NCBI GenBank assembly: GCA_026686845.1
Contig: JAIVEN010000020.1
Coordinates: 2,507,501-2,571,500 of the forward strand
Source of the DNA: Adenanthera pavonina
Taxonomy: Eukaryota; Streptophyta; Magnoliopsida; Fabales; Fabaceae
Direction: 5' to 3'
DNA length: 64,000 bases
Shown here: piece after piece, positions 25,190 through 38,200 of the stretch
Position numbering within the stretch: the stretch's first letter is position 1
How the letters are laid out: the number at the start of each line of letters is the position of its first letter
Notes under the pieces: model-generated
What the model was told of the DNA's origin: nothing
The model's input: the letters and a program-made list of their open reading frames with translations, nothing else
The model's database searches: none
Position numbers and translations under genes: made by a program

Positions 25190-25520
25190 TGTGTTTTGCT
25201 TTTGAATTTTCTCGGGAAAGTTTTCACTGTTAGGTTGGTCGGAAAATGGAAAAAGGGTTGTGGAAGTGGAATCCGAAGGTGGGTTAGGTGAAGAAAGAGA
25301 CTTCGGAGAGAAAGGAGCAAAGGGGTGGGGGCTGAAAGCCTGAAATGCGCAATTTCTATCTCTCCTCTCTCTCTCTCTCTCATTTTCCTTTCGGAATTTT
25401 CTCGGGAAAGTTTTGCAGTGTTTAGTTGGTCGGAAAACGGAGGAATCCGAGGTGGGTACTGGGTCAGGCCAAGACAGAGACTTTGGAGAAAAGGGCATGA
25501 TGGGTGGGGGCTGAAATGTG
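25190..25520. repeat. Tandem duplication of about 190 bp in the BASL-like gene's upstream region
   Basis: Two diverged copies share 'GAATTTTCTCGGGAAAGTTTT' in part (25204 and 25394), then 'GTTGGTCGGAAAA', 'GGAATCCGA', 'GAGAC' and 'GGGTGGGGGCTGAAA' in the same order. A (CT)n run separates them. The long frames crossing this block on both strands arise from the duplicated GA/CT-rich sequence and are not credible genes. Confidence 0.75.
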
Positions 25521-25699
25521 AAAAAATGTTCGGCAACGTTTCATTGTTTAGGTATGAAATTAAATTTCGGAATGAGACAGGTGGTAGAGATGATAATTTA
25601 ATGCTCTAATATACCCCATTTATTCCAACGGGTCTGACGGAGAGAAGAGCCATTTGTGCTGTGTCAAGTTTTTACATTGATTGCTGAACAAGAGGGTGG

Positions 25700-27425
25700 G
25701 AGGGGGAGAGAGAGAAAGAGAGAGAGAGTTGACCATTATTAAGGGCTATAATTACTCGTTACAACTCACCCCTTCTCTCACCTTTCTTACTCTGAAGTCA
25801 CTTCTTATTATTTTATCTCGTTCTCTGTTCTGTTCATTCTTCTCTGAGGCAAACTCCTTTCGCTTTTCTCTTCGCAAAGCTTTGATTTTTGGTAACTTAT
25901 TCCTCTGCTTCATTTGCCTCGTAAGTTTCTCATAAGTTTTCTCTCTCTATTCCATAGTTCAGTTCAACTTGTTTGGGGGAAGCCATGAAGAAGAAGATGA
26001 AGATGAACCATTTTTATTTTGATTTTGTTTCTCCTATGTCGTCACTTGTTTGTGACCACTCTTCTGTCTCTGCGTGCAGTGAAGAAATTGCCTGAATTGT
26101 CTGTTCTGAAGGAAGAGAGAAGATTGAAAAGGTAGATATCATCTCACACGTTTCTTCCAGTTAATTCACATTATTTTACCTCTCTTCTTTTTCTTCTATT
26201 GGTCTATGAAGGTTTTGGGATCTGAAATAGATCTCTGTTATTTTCTTCATGTACCTTTCATCATGCGATAGAGATGAAACCCAGCTGAGATATTCACTGT
26301 ACTTTTATTTATTCTCATGGGCTAGATCCAATCAGAGCAAGCGGACAAAACGTTGATAGGGAATTTAAAATTGTGGGTTTTCTTCCCCAAAATAAATTAA
26401 AATTTGGGTTTGTAATTTTGTTGCGAAAAGTATTCAAAGTTTCCAACTTTTCTCTTGTCCTTTTTATACTTCCCTTGGATTCTCTTCTTCTTCTTCTCTC
26501 GATTAGCCGAATTCTCTTAAAAAAGAAGGTGTAGGTGGTACCTTCTTTTTAGTACTTCCTATATTTCTATAGCTTCATAGTGGAAATAGATATTTCTTTA
26601 ATTAACAAAAACTGATTGGTCCCTGTGTGAGATTAGAAGCTTAAGCTTAAGCTTAATCTGAACCTTATTATATTCTTAAGTTCATGGTAAACGGTTCCAT
26701 GCCCATTGTTTATGTGCAAATTGGCTTTAGTATAGCCGTAAAAGATTCCTTCAACGCTAGGGAAAACTGGGTATTAGTGATAAAATCATATTACGTTTCT
26801 GTTTGATATTAAAAAAATTTACAGTCTCTTGTGAACAAGGACTTCTTTTTTTTTTTCCCAATTCTTTTTTCAAATTAGTTTATCTTCTGTACCATTTGCG
26901 TGGAATCTTGTTATTAATGCTGGGCTTTAAGGATTATTCTAAGAGATATTGTTAAGTAGACTTGGTTCACAAAATAATTAGTAGACCAAACTAGTCATAG
27001 GCCTCCATATAAGAATGTCAGATGACTTTTCTTATTTTTTGTTACATTAGGAGGGTTCAACTACTCATAACCTATATCGCCCTCATCACTTGGACTACTC
27101 CCATTCGGTTACTTTTTTGACATTTTTATGTGTATATTCATGATTGATCTACTCTATTAATCTTTTGGCAAATTATGTTTGACTTGTCTACATTTTAACA
27201 TCGAGTTCATTGTTGCTTATTTTTGTTAAATGCAGTTAGCCGAGTTCATTATTGCTTATTTTTCGGTCAACACAATTAGCAGGTCATCACTTGTTTCTTG
27301 CTAAACTAGTTGTTCTTGTTTACTGATTTTCAGGTTGCTGCAGAATCCGACCTGTGTTTGCTTGAAATTTGAAAATAACACCAGCAGTAGCTCTGAAAAT
27401 TTTCCATGAATTAAACCTATGAACT
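25700..27425 (+). other. Leader exons and 5' UTR introns of the BASL-like gene
   Basis: Splice signals suggest a first leader exon ending at 25920 (CTC then GTAAGT), a second exon 26080-26131 (after TGCGTGCAG, before GTAGAT) and a third beginning at 27334 (after TTTTCAG) that runs into the start codon at 27426. A GA-repeat lies near 25703-25728. The transcription start is not determined, and an earlier alternative exon ending near 24974 (GTAAGT) is possible. Confidence 0.5.
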
Positions 27426-29671
27426 ATGAAATTAGGTAACAAAAAACTCTACTTCTGTTTTATGAATTTGGCTTTTTAGGCTAAACTACTATTTGAGCTC
27501 ATGACAGGATCATATTGATGAAATGGTACTTATCTTCTCAGGATTAAACTATATCCTGCATTTATATATATACATACACATTCCTGCTTGTTGTTTTATA
27601 GGGTTAATTAATGATCAGTGTTTATTTGCTTTCTTTTAATTTTCTGCTTATCATTGATTGATAGTATTGTGAAGTAACAGAATTTGAGTTTATTTTTTAC
27701 TAGTGTGAAAGTGTATTTGCAGATGGTGAACTGGCCTTCTACCATTCAAATATTGGCGAGCCTGAATCTCAATCATCTGAATTTGATGTCAATGATCTAG
27801 ACTCTGCTGGATGCAGATCAGAAAACCAGAAAGCTGAGGAAAATGAGAAAAGAGTCTCAGTTGATTTAAAGATGAATGAGGGGAATTTAGATCCATTGCC
27901 ATATGAGATGGAGGCAGAGGATGGCTTAACTTCGTTAAAACTTGATTCTGATGTGACCATGATTGATCTGAAAAATGATAATGAAGTAAAGGTCAAGGAC
28001 TCTACTATGCTGGTCTCACATTCTTCGCAGGATATAGAATCCGTTCTGGAGTCTCCTAGTGCTCCATGTCCTGATTTCCCACAAGACATTGAATCAATTA
28101 AGAGTTCTGATCTTCCAGAAGAGGTAGATACAACCAAGAATCCGGCAGATATTTATATGGACAAAAGTGTTATGGAATGTGAACCAGAATTGGTGGTTTG
28201 TTACAAAGAGAGTAATGACCATGGTGTCAAGGATATCTGTGTGGATGAAGGAATCCCACCTGAGGAAAAGATATTGGTGGAGAATAATATTAACCAAGAG
28301 GCAGCTTATAGATTGTCATCCTCGGAAGATCACAAAAGTGAAAAATTGACAAAAGACAGCATTACAATTGAAGCGCCTTTACCTGTTTACATAGATTTCC
28401 CTGCACTAACGGAGGAATCTGATAAGGTTTCTACTAAGTTAGAGGATTTGATGCTAAATGATGAAGATGCAGCTGGAAAATTTGCTAATAATGTTGATAA
28501 AGAGATGTTAGTAGCTGGATACAAAGTTTTGTTGCAAGATTTAGATGAAGAACAGTCCACTCCTTTTATTGACGAGGGGGACAACGCTGAACAAAACTAT
28601 TCACAGGTATTCAATCTGCTAGCATAGCATAAAATTCATCATTGGATATAGATTCTAATGATTGTTGACTATTTTTAGTATGTTTTACAACGTTTCATGG
28701 TTTAAGATAGTAGCCTAATGTTAATTATGTTTGCCTTTTTTTTTTATAATAATTATGTTTGCTTTTACCATCGAGCTGTGTGCGCGCTTAGGTTAATGAA
28801 TGTGAGGGAGAGGGAAGAAATTTTACAAAGTGATGATTTTGATTTATCTGCAGGTTTCTAGTGAGCCTGAATTGAACCCCAAGCCTAAGGAATCTGAGGA
28901 TAGGGTTGAGGAGGCTGTCTCAAGCTCTTTGGCTTCAGCAGCAGAAGAGTCAAATGGTAACATCAGCAGTGCTGGCATGCCAGAGAATGGCGGCGTTACC
29001 TCTCAGTTTGATCCTCTGGTCCCTGCAGCCAGTGCCAAGGAGGAATCTGACCAAGATAGTGGCCTTAAATGTGATGAGGCTCGAAATCTGTCAGGGCCTG
29101 TGGATGTGAAGTCTGATGATCAGGCCGTGGCAAGTCATGTTTGTCACAACTTGGGTGAGTCGAGTTTCTCAGCTGTAGGTCGTGTATCAAGTCGAATGAG
29201 TTACTTGGATCCAGTGCCTTATTCTGGCAGCATCTCTCTTCGATCAGATAGCAGCACGACTAGCACGCGTTCGTTCGCCTTTCCAGTGTAAGTTGCCACA
29301 AACTTGCATCAAATGCTCTTCATCAGAAAACAAATCTTGAATCCTGGCTATTTGCTTTCAAGTTTTTAAATAGATTTATAACATGTGGATCAAATCTCTT
29401 AAAGCAGTTAGTAATGCCCTCTAAATTGTTAAAAATGTCCATGTGTCATAATTTTATCAGGAACTTGATAAGAGCAACTTTATGAGTCTTATTTTCTCTC
29501 ATCATTAGCCTCCTTGTGGGAATTGCATGACTAACCTACTGGTTTACTTCTTGTGCTTGCAGACTTCAATCCGAATGGAATAGCAGCCCAGTTAGAATGG
29601 CAAAAGCCCACCCGAGACACTACCGGAAGCACCGGGGTTGGAGGCAGGGCCTTCTTTGCTGTAGATTCTGA
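27426..29671 (+). CDS. BASL / 'gar2-like' family protein
   Basis: Four coding exons: 27426-27435, 27723-28606, 28854-29287 and 29563-29671. Phases agree at every junction and introns are GT-AG, giving 478 residues. The first exon encodes only Met-Lys-Leu plus one base. Residues 4 to about 400 are acidic, Ser/Glu-rich and low in hydrophobics, with no domain I recognise. The C-terminus is conserved: an 'SISLRSDSSTTSTRSFAFP' segment, then 'LQSEWNSSPVRMA' and a basic, Cys-containing tail ending LLCCRF. This tail marks the plant family called '18S pre-ribosomal assembly protein gar2-like', which includes BASL, the cortical polarity protein of stomatal lineage divisions. FAFP at about 439-442 fits the FxFP docking motif through which BASL binds MAP kinases. 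This copy is longer than BASL and may have another role. The 'gar2' name is historical and does not prove ribosome assembly. Confidence 0.8.
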
Positions 29672-30720
29672 ATGTCTTCTCTTTTGTTTTTTTTTTTTTT
29701 CAAATAGGTCTAGATTGATGAAATATATATCATTTAAATTTTACCTGAGTATCACACATTTATTTCCCTGGCTGTTCCGCAATTTGCAATATAGGTTTAG
29801 GATGATGCCAAGTTAGTGCTCCTGCAAGCAAAGTCTTTGTTTTCTTTTTTGCTTGCAATCTGTGATCCCTTTCGCCAAATTCTATACTTGATATGATCAA
29901 TTTTAAACTTCCATTACCATTGAAATAAATCATAATGCATATATGTTTATTTATCCTTTGGTAAATAGTACATATTTATTTCACGTCGCTGGATGTATTA
30001 CTAAGTACTCAAAAACCAGAAGCACACTGGTTTAACTATGCACTTCTACTTTTTGAAGTAAAATCACTTATTTTAAGTGATTATGGGGTGGTTTAAGGCT
30101 TTAAATCTGATTCACATTGTTGGAAGCGAGGGTTTATGAGACAAGATTTGTGTGAAGTTTTTTAGGATTTTTTTTAAAATCAAACTAGATTTTTAACCGG
30201 CGCCATACACGGGAAATCACAAAGTCAAATACTTTTACAAGTTATATGACCTCACAATACTATTTATAAGTTATTTTTTTAAATTAGCTTTTTATAGAAT
30301 TTATATTATAATAGATTTAACTCAGTATTATATGTGATTGATCCTTCAAAGAACACCTTTCATAGTTGTAATTTTATTGAAAATATTGTAAAAATAATTT
30401 TCACAACAAATTGCAATATTAGTTGAGGAAATGTGAAAAGATAATGGTAATAATGAGGAAAATAAGCAAGAAGTAAAAAATCAAATGTCGGAGTAAAGCT
30501 TTGAAATTTTATGTTCACTGCAATTTAAAATGATAAGCGTTTTTGGAAGGCTGCTATCCTGAGGTGACAGTCAAAAGCAGCAATCCATGCTTATGCATCC
30601 TTTAAATTGTTTTTCTAAATTTATATTAAATCAAAATAGAGAGAAATAAAAGAATCAATGAAATAATTTTTAATAATATTTTTTATCATCATTATTTAAT
30701 TCCGCCTTTGTAGTATTATA
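29672..30720. other. 3' UTR and intergenic sequence
   Basis: AT-rich sequence after the stop codon. Polyadenylation is probably within the first few hundred bases, but I cannot place it. Confidence 0.4.
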
Positions 30721-30939
30721 ACTGGTTCCAAACCCTGATAAAGGAGGAGGGTTGTTTTAGACCCTCGACAGTCAAGGCAAAATTTTGCCGAATCTCTATG
30801 ACATAGATCAAGGAAGTTTTTGTGTTAAGACTAGATTGTTACTTAGAAGTAACGCTTTGTATGGTTCGAATGCAGTGTTAAATGAGTTAGAGTCGTTACA
30901 TCGGCGCTCGGGTGTAGTGTCAAATGAGTAAGGGTTCTC

Positions 30940-33900
30940 ATGTCATTCTTGACAGATGTGAGTAAAGAAGTTAGTTCATGAGAGCAAGATTTGTTTCAAT
31001 TCTTGGAATATTGCTACTTTAATAGGTAAATCTATGGAGGTAGTAGACACTATGATTCGAAGGAGAATTAATATCTTATATTTTCAAGAAACTAAAGGGG
31101 TGGGAGAAAAGGGTAAGGAGTTAGATACTACTGGTTTTAAACTTTGGTGTGTAAGAAAAGTTAGATCAAGGAATAGAGTTACTATTATTGTTGACAAAGT
31201 TTGAAAAAAGAATGTGGTGGGAGTCGAAATAATTAGAGGTAGGATCTTATTCTTAAAATTGACTATTGGACATGATACTTTCAATGTTATTAGTGTTTAC
31301 GCACCTCAAGTAGGGTTAGAAACACATATTAATGATAAATTTTGGGAAGATTTGGGGGGTTTGGTCTGAGACATCTCACAAGGGAAAAAAGATTTTTATT
31401 GGTGGGGACTTTAATGGTCATGTTGGGAAAGAAACAAGACAATATAGGGGAGTTCATGGTAATTTTGGTTTTGTAGAATTAAAATGAGGAGGGGCATTAC
31501 ATTCTTGATTTCTCAATAACTTATAATCTCACGATTATGAACACTTATTTCAAATAAAAATGGGAGGAGCATTTAGTCACATATAAGAGTGGAGCTCAAA
31601 TGTTACAAATTGATTTCTTTTTTTTTTAAGAAATTTAGATAGAAGAGCTTGTAAAGACTGTAAAGTGATCCCCGAAGAGAGCTTAATTTCACAACATAAA
31701 GTCTTAGTCCTTGATGTGCTAGTTAAGAGCCGTAAACTAAAAAGTCGAAAAACCTTAAATCATAGGATCAAGTGGTGACAATTAAAAGGTGAGCAACAAT
31801 TAACTTTTACAAGAAAAGTATTGGAGGAAGGTAATTGAGATTCACAAAGAAGTGCTAATATCTTGTACGATGAGATAACTCAAAGGGTAAGGAATACTAC
31901 TAAAGCAATCATGGGGGAATCCAGAGGTTTTGGACCCAGAGATAAAGAATCTTGGTGGTGGAATGAGAGTATGCAAGAGAAGGTAAAACATAAAAGGAGT
32001 GTTTCAAAGTCTTATACTTGTGCAATAATGAGGAAAATTGGAGGAGTTATCGCTTAGCTAAAAAGGAGACTAAGAATGCAGTGAACGAGAATTGATCTAA
32101 AGCTTTTGAGGAATTTTACTAAGATCGAGGAACGAAGAATGGTGAACGTAAAATTTACAAAATTGTCAAGAATAAGAATGAAAGTCAAGAGATTTGAATC
32201 AAGTAAGATGCATTAAGGATGAGAAAGGAAAAATTTTGGTTATTGATGATGATATGAAAGAAAGATTGAAGAACTACTTTTATAAGCTCTTCAATGGTGG
32301 ATTGAATATAACTAGTGATACAGAATGTTTAATAACTTATGAAAATGAACTGAATTTGAGTTTTTATAATAAGATATGGATTAGAAAGGTAAAAGAAACT
32401 CTTAAGATAATGAATAATGGTAAAACTATTGGCTTTGATGGTATTCCAATCAAAATATGGAAGTGTTTAGGAGAGAAAGGAGTTTTGTGGCTAACTAAAC
32501 CTTTTAACGACATTTTAAGGTTAAAGAAAATGCTAGAGAAATAAAGAAAGAGCACTTTGGTGTCAATATACAAGAACAAGGGGGATAATCAGAATTGTGC
32601 AAATTATGGGGGGATAAAACTCATGAATTATACCATGAAACTTTATGAAAGAGTAATTGAGTATAAACTAAGGAAAGAGTCTCATATTTTAAAAAATTAA
32701 TTTGGATTCATATTAGGATGATCTACAACAGATGCTATTTATTTATTAAGAGATTTGATTGAAAAATATTGGAGTAAAGAGAGAGACTTGTATATGGTTT
32801 TCATCAATTTGAAAAAAGTCTATAATAGAGTACTAAGAGATACATTGTGGAAAGCAATGGAGAGGAAAAATATTTGTGTGACTTATATTCGAGCCATTAA
32901 AGATATATATTAGGGGGCAACAACAAGTGTGAAAACTCCTGGAGGTGAAACAAAAGACATTTTTATAAGGATAGATTTATATCAAAAATCTGAGTCCATA
33001 CTTGTTTGATTTGATTTGAATGTTCTAATAAAACATATATAGAAGGAAATTTCTAAGTGTATGTTTTTTACAGATGATATAGTCTTAATTGAGAACTCAA
33101 AAGAAGAGGTAAACTCTAAATTTAAATTATGGAGACATACTATGAAATCAAAAAATTTCCGCTTGATTATAAGTAAAACTAAATATATGCATTGTAAATT
33201 TAATAAGAGGTCAGTTAGAAATGATTCAGAGGTAAGAATTAGAGAGTAAACAATTCTAAAAGTGTCAAAGATTAAGTATTTTAGGCTAGTTTTATAGAGT
33301 GATAATGAAATTGATTGGGATATTATACATAGCATATAAATTGGGTGATTAAAGTGGAGAAAAGTTTCGGGAGATATTTGTGACCATAAGGTGCCTACTA
33401 AACTTAAAAGACAATTTTATTGAATTACTATAAAGCAAGCGATATTATATTGTAGTCAATTTTAGGATTTGAAAGGACAACAAGAGCATACAATGAGTGT
33501 AGTAGAGATGGGAATGTTAAGATAGATGTGTGGTCATACAAGAATAAATAATATACAAAATGATTATATACGAGGAAAAATCGGAGTAGCACCTATCAAG
33601 AAGAAAATAGTGGAAAATCGTTTAAGGTGATTTGGATATGTATAAAGAAGAAGATAAGAAAAGTCACTAAGGAGAGTTGATCAAATGGCTTGGAGCCCTG
33701 TCAAATGGTATAGAGGAAAACTAAGAAAGAAACTAATGGTGTGTTTGGAAGTTTATTTTAAGGGGGAGTGGAATGGAGTGGGATGGAAATATGGGTTGGG
33801 TCATTGTTTGAGAGATTTTTTTATGAAGGAGTGGGATGGCAAGAGATGGCCTCTCAAGCCATCCTTAGCCATCTTAGATCCAATTTTTCTTAACCCCCCA

Positions 33901-34535
33901 ATTTGGAGGGTCAGTGATGGAATGGTCAGGAGTAAATTATTGAAATACATAATTATCCTTATTAAAACCCATACCCCTTTAAAACCTAGCGCTTTCTTCC
34001 CTCGTTGAAAACCAATTTTCTTTTACAAAGCCTGAGAAAAACCTACTGAAGTTCGTTTCTGAACTCGTCGTCCGACGCTGCCATCGAAGTCGTCACCTAG
34101 CGAGGTCCGTTTATCTATCGTCCCTTCCATTCATCGTTCTTGCTGATTGTCGTGATTTTTCAGTGTGCTGATTTTTTGAATACCCATTTGTTTTGTTTTG
34201 CCATAATTGCTGGTATGCACAATTCTCAAAGATACATGTAGGGAAGAGGAAAGGAACCTAAGCTAGTGATACAAACTGAAATTTTGGTCACTGAATCTAC
34301 CGTACTCATCCCCACCATGCTGCCTCATAATGACAATAATTTACTATCACTATGCCCTCACTGTGAACCAATGGTTGCCATGACTTGGTCGTTTGGATGT
34401 ACAGTCATCATTTATTTCTTATTATGCTTGTTGTTTTCAGACATTACACCATATGTTTATTGTTAATGCTGGTAGTGGCTTCAAGCTATTATGGAGCACA
34501 GCAAAAGGCTTTCGTGGCCAAAAAATTGTAGTAGA

Positions 34536-34571
<36 letters not shown>

Positions 34572-34960
34572 CAAACAATGGTCAAAAAGTTTTATATTCC
34601 TAAACTTTTTTATCTCAATTTACTTATAAGGGTAATATTGAAAAAACTAATTATAAGTCATTCCATTTCATCTATTTTATAATAACTTCCAAACAATGGT
34701 CAAATAAAACCGCTCCTTTCCTCCATAGAACTCACAAATAATGGAACATTTTATTCCACTCCACTCTATTCCATTCCATTCCATTAATGAACATTCCATT
34801 CCCTTCCATCCTAAACTCGCAAACATAGCCTAAGAGAAGTTATAAGATGTAACCTTTTGATAAATTATTTATCTGAATAGATGATATTTGATAGAGTTCA
34901 TTAGTATTATATGATCCATGTAACCAACTCCACTTAGTGGGATAATACTAATGTTGTTGT
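30940..34960 (+). mobile_element. LINE, decayed endonuclease plus reverse transcriptase, interrupted
   Basis: Frames interrupted by stops follow the order of a plant L1-type LINE ORF2. An apurinic endonuclease part occupies about 30990-31560, with 'QETKGVG' near 31090 and the 'GDFNGHVGKE' motif near 31404. The reverse transcriptase part spans about 32194-33250, with 'GFDGIPIKIWK', 'GGIKLMNYTMKLYERVIE', 'STTDAIYLLR' and the palm motif read as 'FTDDIVL' instead of F/YADD. After the insertion at 33737-34830 the element resumes with its 3' end, 'CCACTTAGTGGGATAA' and a short GTTGTTGTTG tail near 34950. Many stops show it is inactive. It is a younger relative of the fragment at 1-845. Confidence 0.85.
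33737..34830. mobile_element. Tourist-like (PIF/Harbinger) non-autonomous element inside the LINE
   Basis: The left end is TGGTGTGTTTGGAAGTTTA. The right end, reverse complemented, is GGCTATGTTTGCGAGTTTA, and both continue into GGAATGG-type repeats. TAA flanks both sides (33734-33736 and 34831-34833), the TWA duplication of PIF/Harbinger. The 1094-bp body has no transposase. It includes sequence like a plant leader ('CTAGCGCTTTCTTCCCTCG' near 33990, then C/T-rich exon-like DNA) and a (TTA)n run at 34535-34571. The body could be captured gene sequence. Confidence 0.65.
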
Positions 34961-35231
34961 TGTAGTATTTAATAAAAATAATATATTATAATAAAATATA
35001 CTGTATTGGTATTGTATATTTTATGTAGAATTAGCATCCATTTTAGGTCTGTATAAATTCTTATAGTATTCATCTCAGAATTCACTTATTATAATTATTC
35101 ATTAATTACAAAAATATTTTTTTACTCAAAAAAAAGCAAGGGTTCATTTTCACAGTGAAGTCCTCGGAGTCTGACTTGTCTGATACTTCCCGCGCCGGCA
35201 TGCTTCCTTACCTTTGCAGTTCTCCGTTTCG

Positions 35232-38200
35232 ATGGCATTACGCTTCCTTCATCACTCCAAGAACCACCCCCTCACCATCTCAGCCTTATCCCGCACCATC
35301 TTTTCTTGCTTCTTCTCTTCCCGCTGCCGGAGGTGCCCTTTCACCCTACCTTCACAGCCACCTCCATCCCCAAAGAAGGTCCCTTTCACCGTCTCTGTGC
35401 CTGGCAAGACGTGGCAAGACCCTTATCATTGGATGTCCAACACTGAGGACCCAGATCTCTTAGACCATCTCAACCGTGAAAACGCCTACGCCCAAGCTTT
35501 CATGATCGATACCCTCAAACTGCAATCCACTTTGTCGTCGGAGATGAGAAGTCGAATCCCCACTACCATTTCCACTCCCCCTGAGCGTTGGGGACCCTGG
35601 TTAGTCCATTTTATGCTTCTCTCCACTCATGTTCCTGGAATACTTTGGTCATTGCTGCTGATTCTTGGTGGATAGGAATTTTTTTCCCCTTGAAAGCTTA
35701 TTTATAACATATTTGGGTGAAAAAATAAAAAATGTTAGAAATTGGGAATTGATATTATGGTAGTTATGTATCCTCTTACAATTTGTTTTCTCAAAATTTG
35801 ACTTTGTCATTTTCTTCAATGTTGTATCAAGTTAGTGCTGTTAACAAATAGTGTTACAATGTAACATGATTTAACATGAAGCTCACATGGTCAAGTTTCA
35901 CGTTAGGCCCAATCATTCATCTATCGTAACCAGCATAATATAATGATGATATTGTAAACAAAATATTCTTTGGAGGACTGCAATGAGATGTTCGAAATTT
36001 GGAGAATCAGATTAAGACAAAATATATCTTTTCAGGATCAACATGCCAATTCGCTCATTTTAAAATTTTGGTTGTATGTGTCTTAAACATAATGGCTCTG
36101 TTAACTCGCCAAATAAGAGAGTCAATACAGGCTCTAATTGAGTGATAGAGTGAAGGATTCAACTTGTAGTATGCCGTGACCTGCAATTGATTCTTTATCA
36201 TGAGTTTTAGAGAAGAATTGTTACTTAGATTCGTTCTAATTAATGGCTTATTGTATCTTTCGTTGGTCAGGTTGTATTACCAGTACATTCCAGAGGGCAA
36301 GGAATATCCTGTACTGTGTCGGAGGCTAAAAACAGGGAGAACGGGTTGGTTGAAGAATTTTCTCCATCATGCAGTGCTGAGGTCAACACAGGAGGAAGTC
36401 CTTCTTGATTGGAATGAACTTGCTGAGAAATATGGAAAGTTTCTTATGTGACTATTTGATCCATTTTGCACATTGCCATTTTCTTTCTTTGTAGAATTTT
36501 TTTTTAATCAAATCCTTGAGATTTTACATCCTGCCTGGACTCTCTTTCCTGTTGGCTTTCATCGATGATATGTTTAATATTGCAGGGTATGTCCATGTTG
36601 GTACATGCAGAGTTTCACCTGATCACAACTATCTTGCATACACCGTTGATATTTCTGGTGGTGAACGGTTCATGCTTCAAGTAAAGGACCTCAGAAGTGG
36701 ATTTATAAATCCAAAATTTGGAGTTGAAGGTGTTGTTAACATGGCATGGGCACAAGATGGAAGTTCTCTCTTTTATACCCTGTCAGATGAAAACCAGAGA
36801 CCTTACATGTAAAGTCTCGTGACTTTCATTTCCTGTTCATTTTCTTTTCTAGGTATTTTGGCATAAGCTAGTTTTTATTTTGACTTTGCTGTGATAATGT
36901 GTCAGGGTTCTCTGCAGAAAACTTGCATCTGATCATGTGAATGATCTTCCAGTGTTTACTGAGAGTGATTCCAGTTTTTGTGTGGACATAACAAGCACAA
37001 AAGATGGCAAGTTCATAACTGTGAATTCAAACTCGCGGACTTCATCTGAGGAATGGACTTATAGATCTTCATTTATGAATTTAGAAGGAGATTATCCTTT
37101 CCTAGTAACGTGTTGATCTTGATGCTTATCACAGGTTTATGTTATAAATGCCGCCAATCCGATTGATGGACTAGAAAGAATATGTAAGCGTGCATCTGGT
37201 GTACAGTACTTTGTGGAACATCATTATGGCTTATTTTATATACTTACCAATGCTCCAATGCCTGAGGTTAATTGGTCTGGTGAAGATCTTTATCTGGTTC
37301 GATGCCGATCTGAAGATATTGAATCAGCTAACTGGCAGGTCAGCTTCCAACATTACCCATTTGAGTTTTCTAATTTCTATGTGCATATGTTTATCTTATA
37401 ATGCATCATTCTAACTCATCTTTGACATGCTTTTATTCTTCAGAATATCATCCTTCCTCCTAAGGATATGAGCATATGTGATATGGACATTTTTAATGGA
37501 CATCTGGTTCTTCTCTTCAATAAGAAAGGCCTTCCCATGTTATGTTCCTTGGATTTACCTGTTCAAAATGATTGCAAGGTATATGAACTGTTACTGTGTC
37601 AACATTTTGCAAATTTTTACGTTGGCATATGCTAGTTATGCCTTCTATTCTCCTTGTGTAGTTTGATTTCCTGCACTGGAATGCATCAGCAGTTAATTTT
37701 GACATTAAGATCCATGAAAATGAAAATTAAATAACTAAGTTTGTCTTGATTTTTTTTTGCAGTATCACATAGATACTGATGACCTTAAGCCCTGGTACTT
37801 TCCTTTGCCATCAAATGCATGCAGTGCTGTGCCTGGTTCTAATCATGACTTTATGAATACAGTGTATCGTGTGGTGCTTTCATCACCTGTGGTATGTGAC
37901 TATTTTTTCAGTTGCTAATATAAAGCCAAAATTCTACTTAAAAGCTTTCATTGAAACTCTGCATTTGCAGAAAGGAGGACAGGCTGCATGGGTTCTTTCA
38001 TTTATTTCTTGAACATTGAGATTATTTTTTTTTTCTCCCTTATATTGTATTTTACTTTTAATCTTGCTTATTGAAACTTGAACCACATGCCAATACAGAT
38101 TACGATAACAAGATTCAAATGTTGTTGCATACATTTTATTTTAGGTTTAGGATGCCATCAAATATCGCATTTTTAAACTCCAATCTTCCCTTGTATCCTA

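Noticed and set aside
25169..25609. Overlapping frames of 94-117 codons on both strands upstream of the BASL-like gene
   Set aside because: They arise from a tandemly duplicated GA/CT-rich block. No start context, homology or splicing supports them.
27769..28137. 122-codon minus-strand frame
   Set aside because: It is the antisense shadow of the large coding exon of the BASL-like gene.
32982..33335. 117-codon minus-strand frame in the LINE
   Set aside because: It is the antisense shadow of the reverse transcriptase remnant.
35155..35463. 102-codon frame at the start of the oligopeptidase gene
   Set aside because: It overlaps the real first exon in another frame. The frame starting at 35232 carries the conserved 'PGKTWQDPYHWM' segment.
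37105..37134. Alternative GT-AG intron 4 of 30 bp
   Set aside because: It is in phase but too short for plant splicing, and would add about 18 residues with no counterpart in the family.
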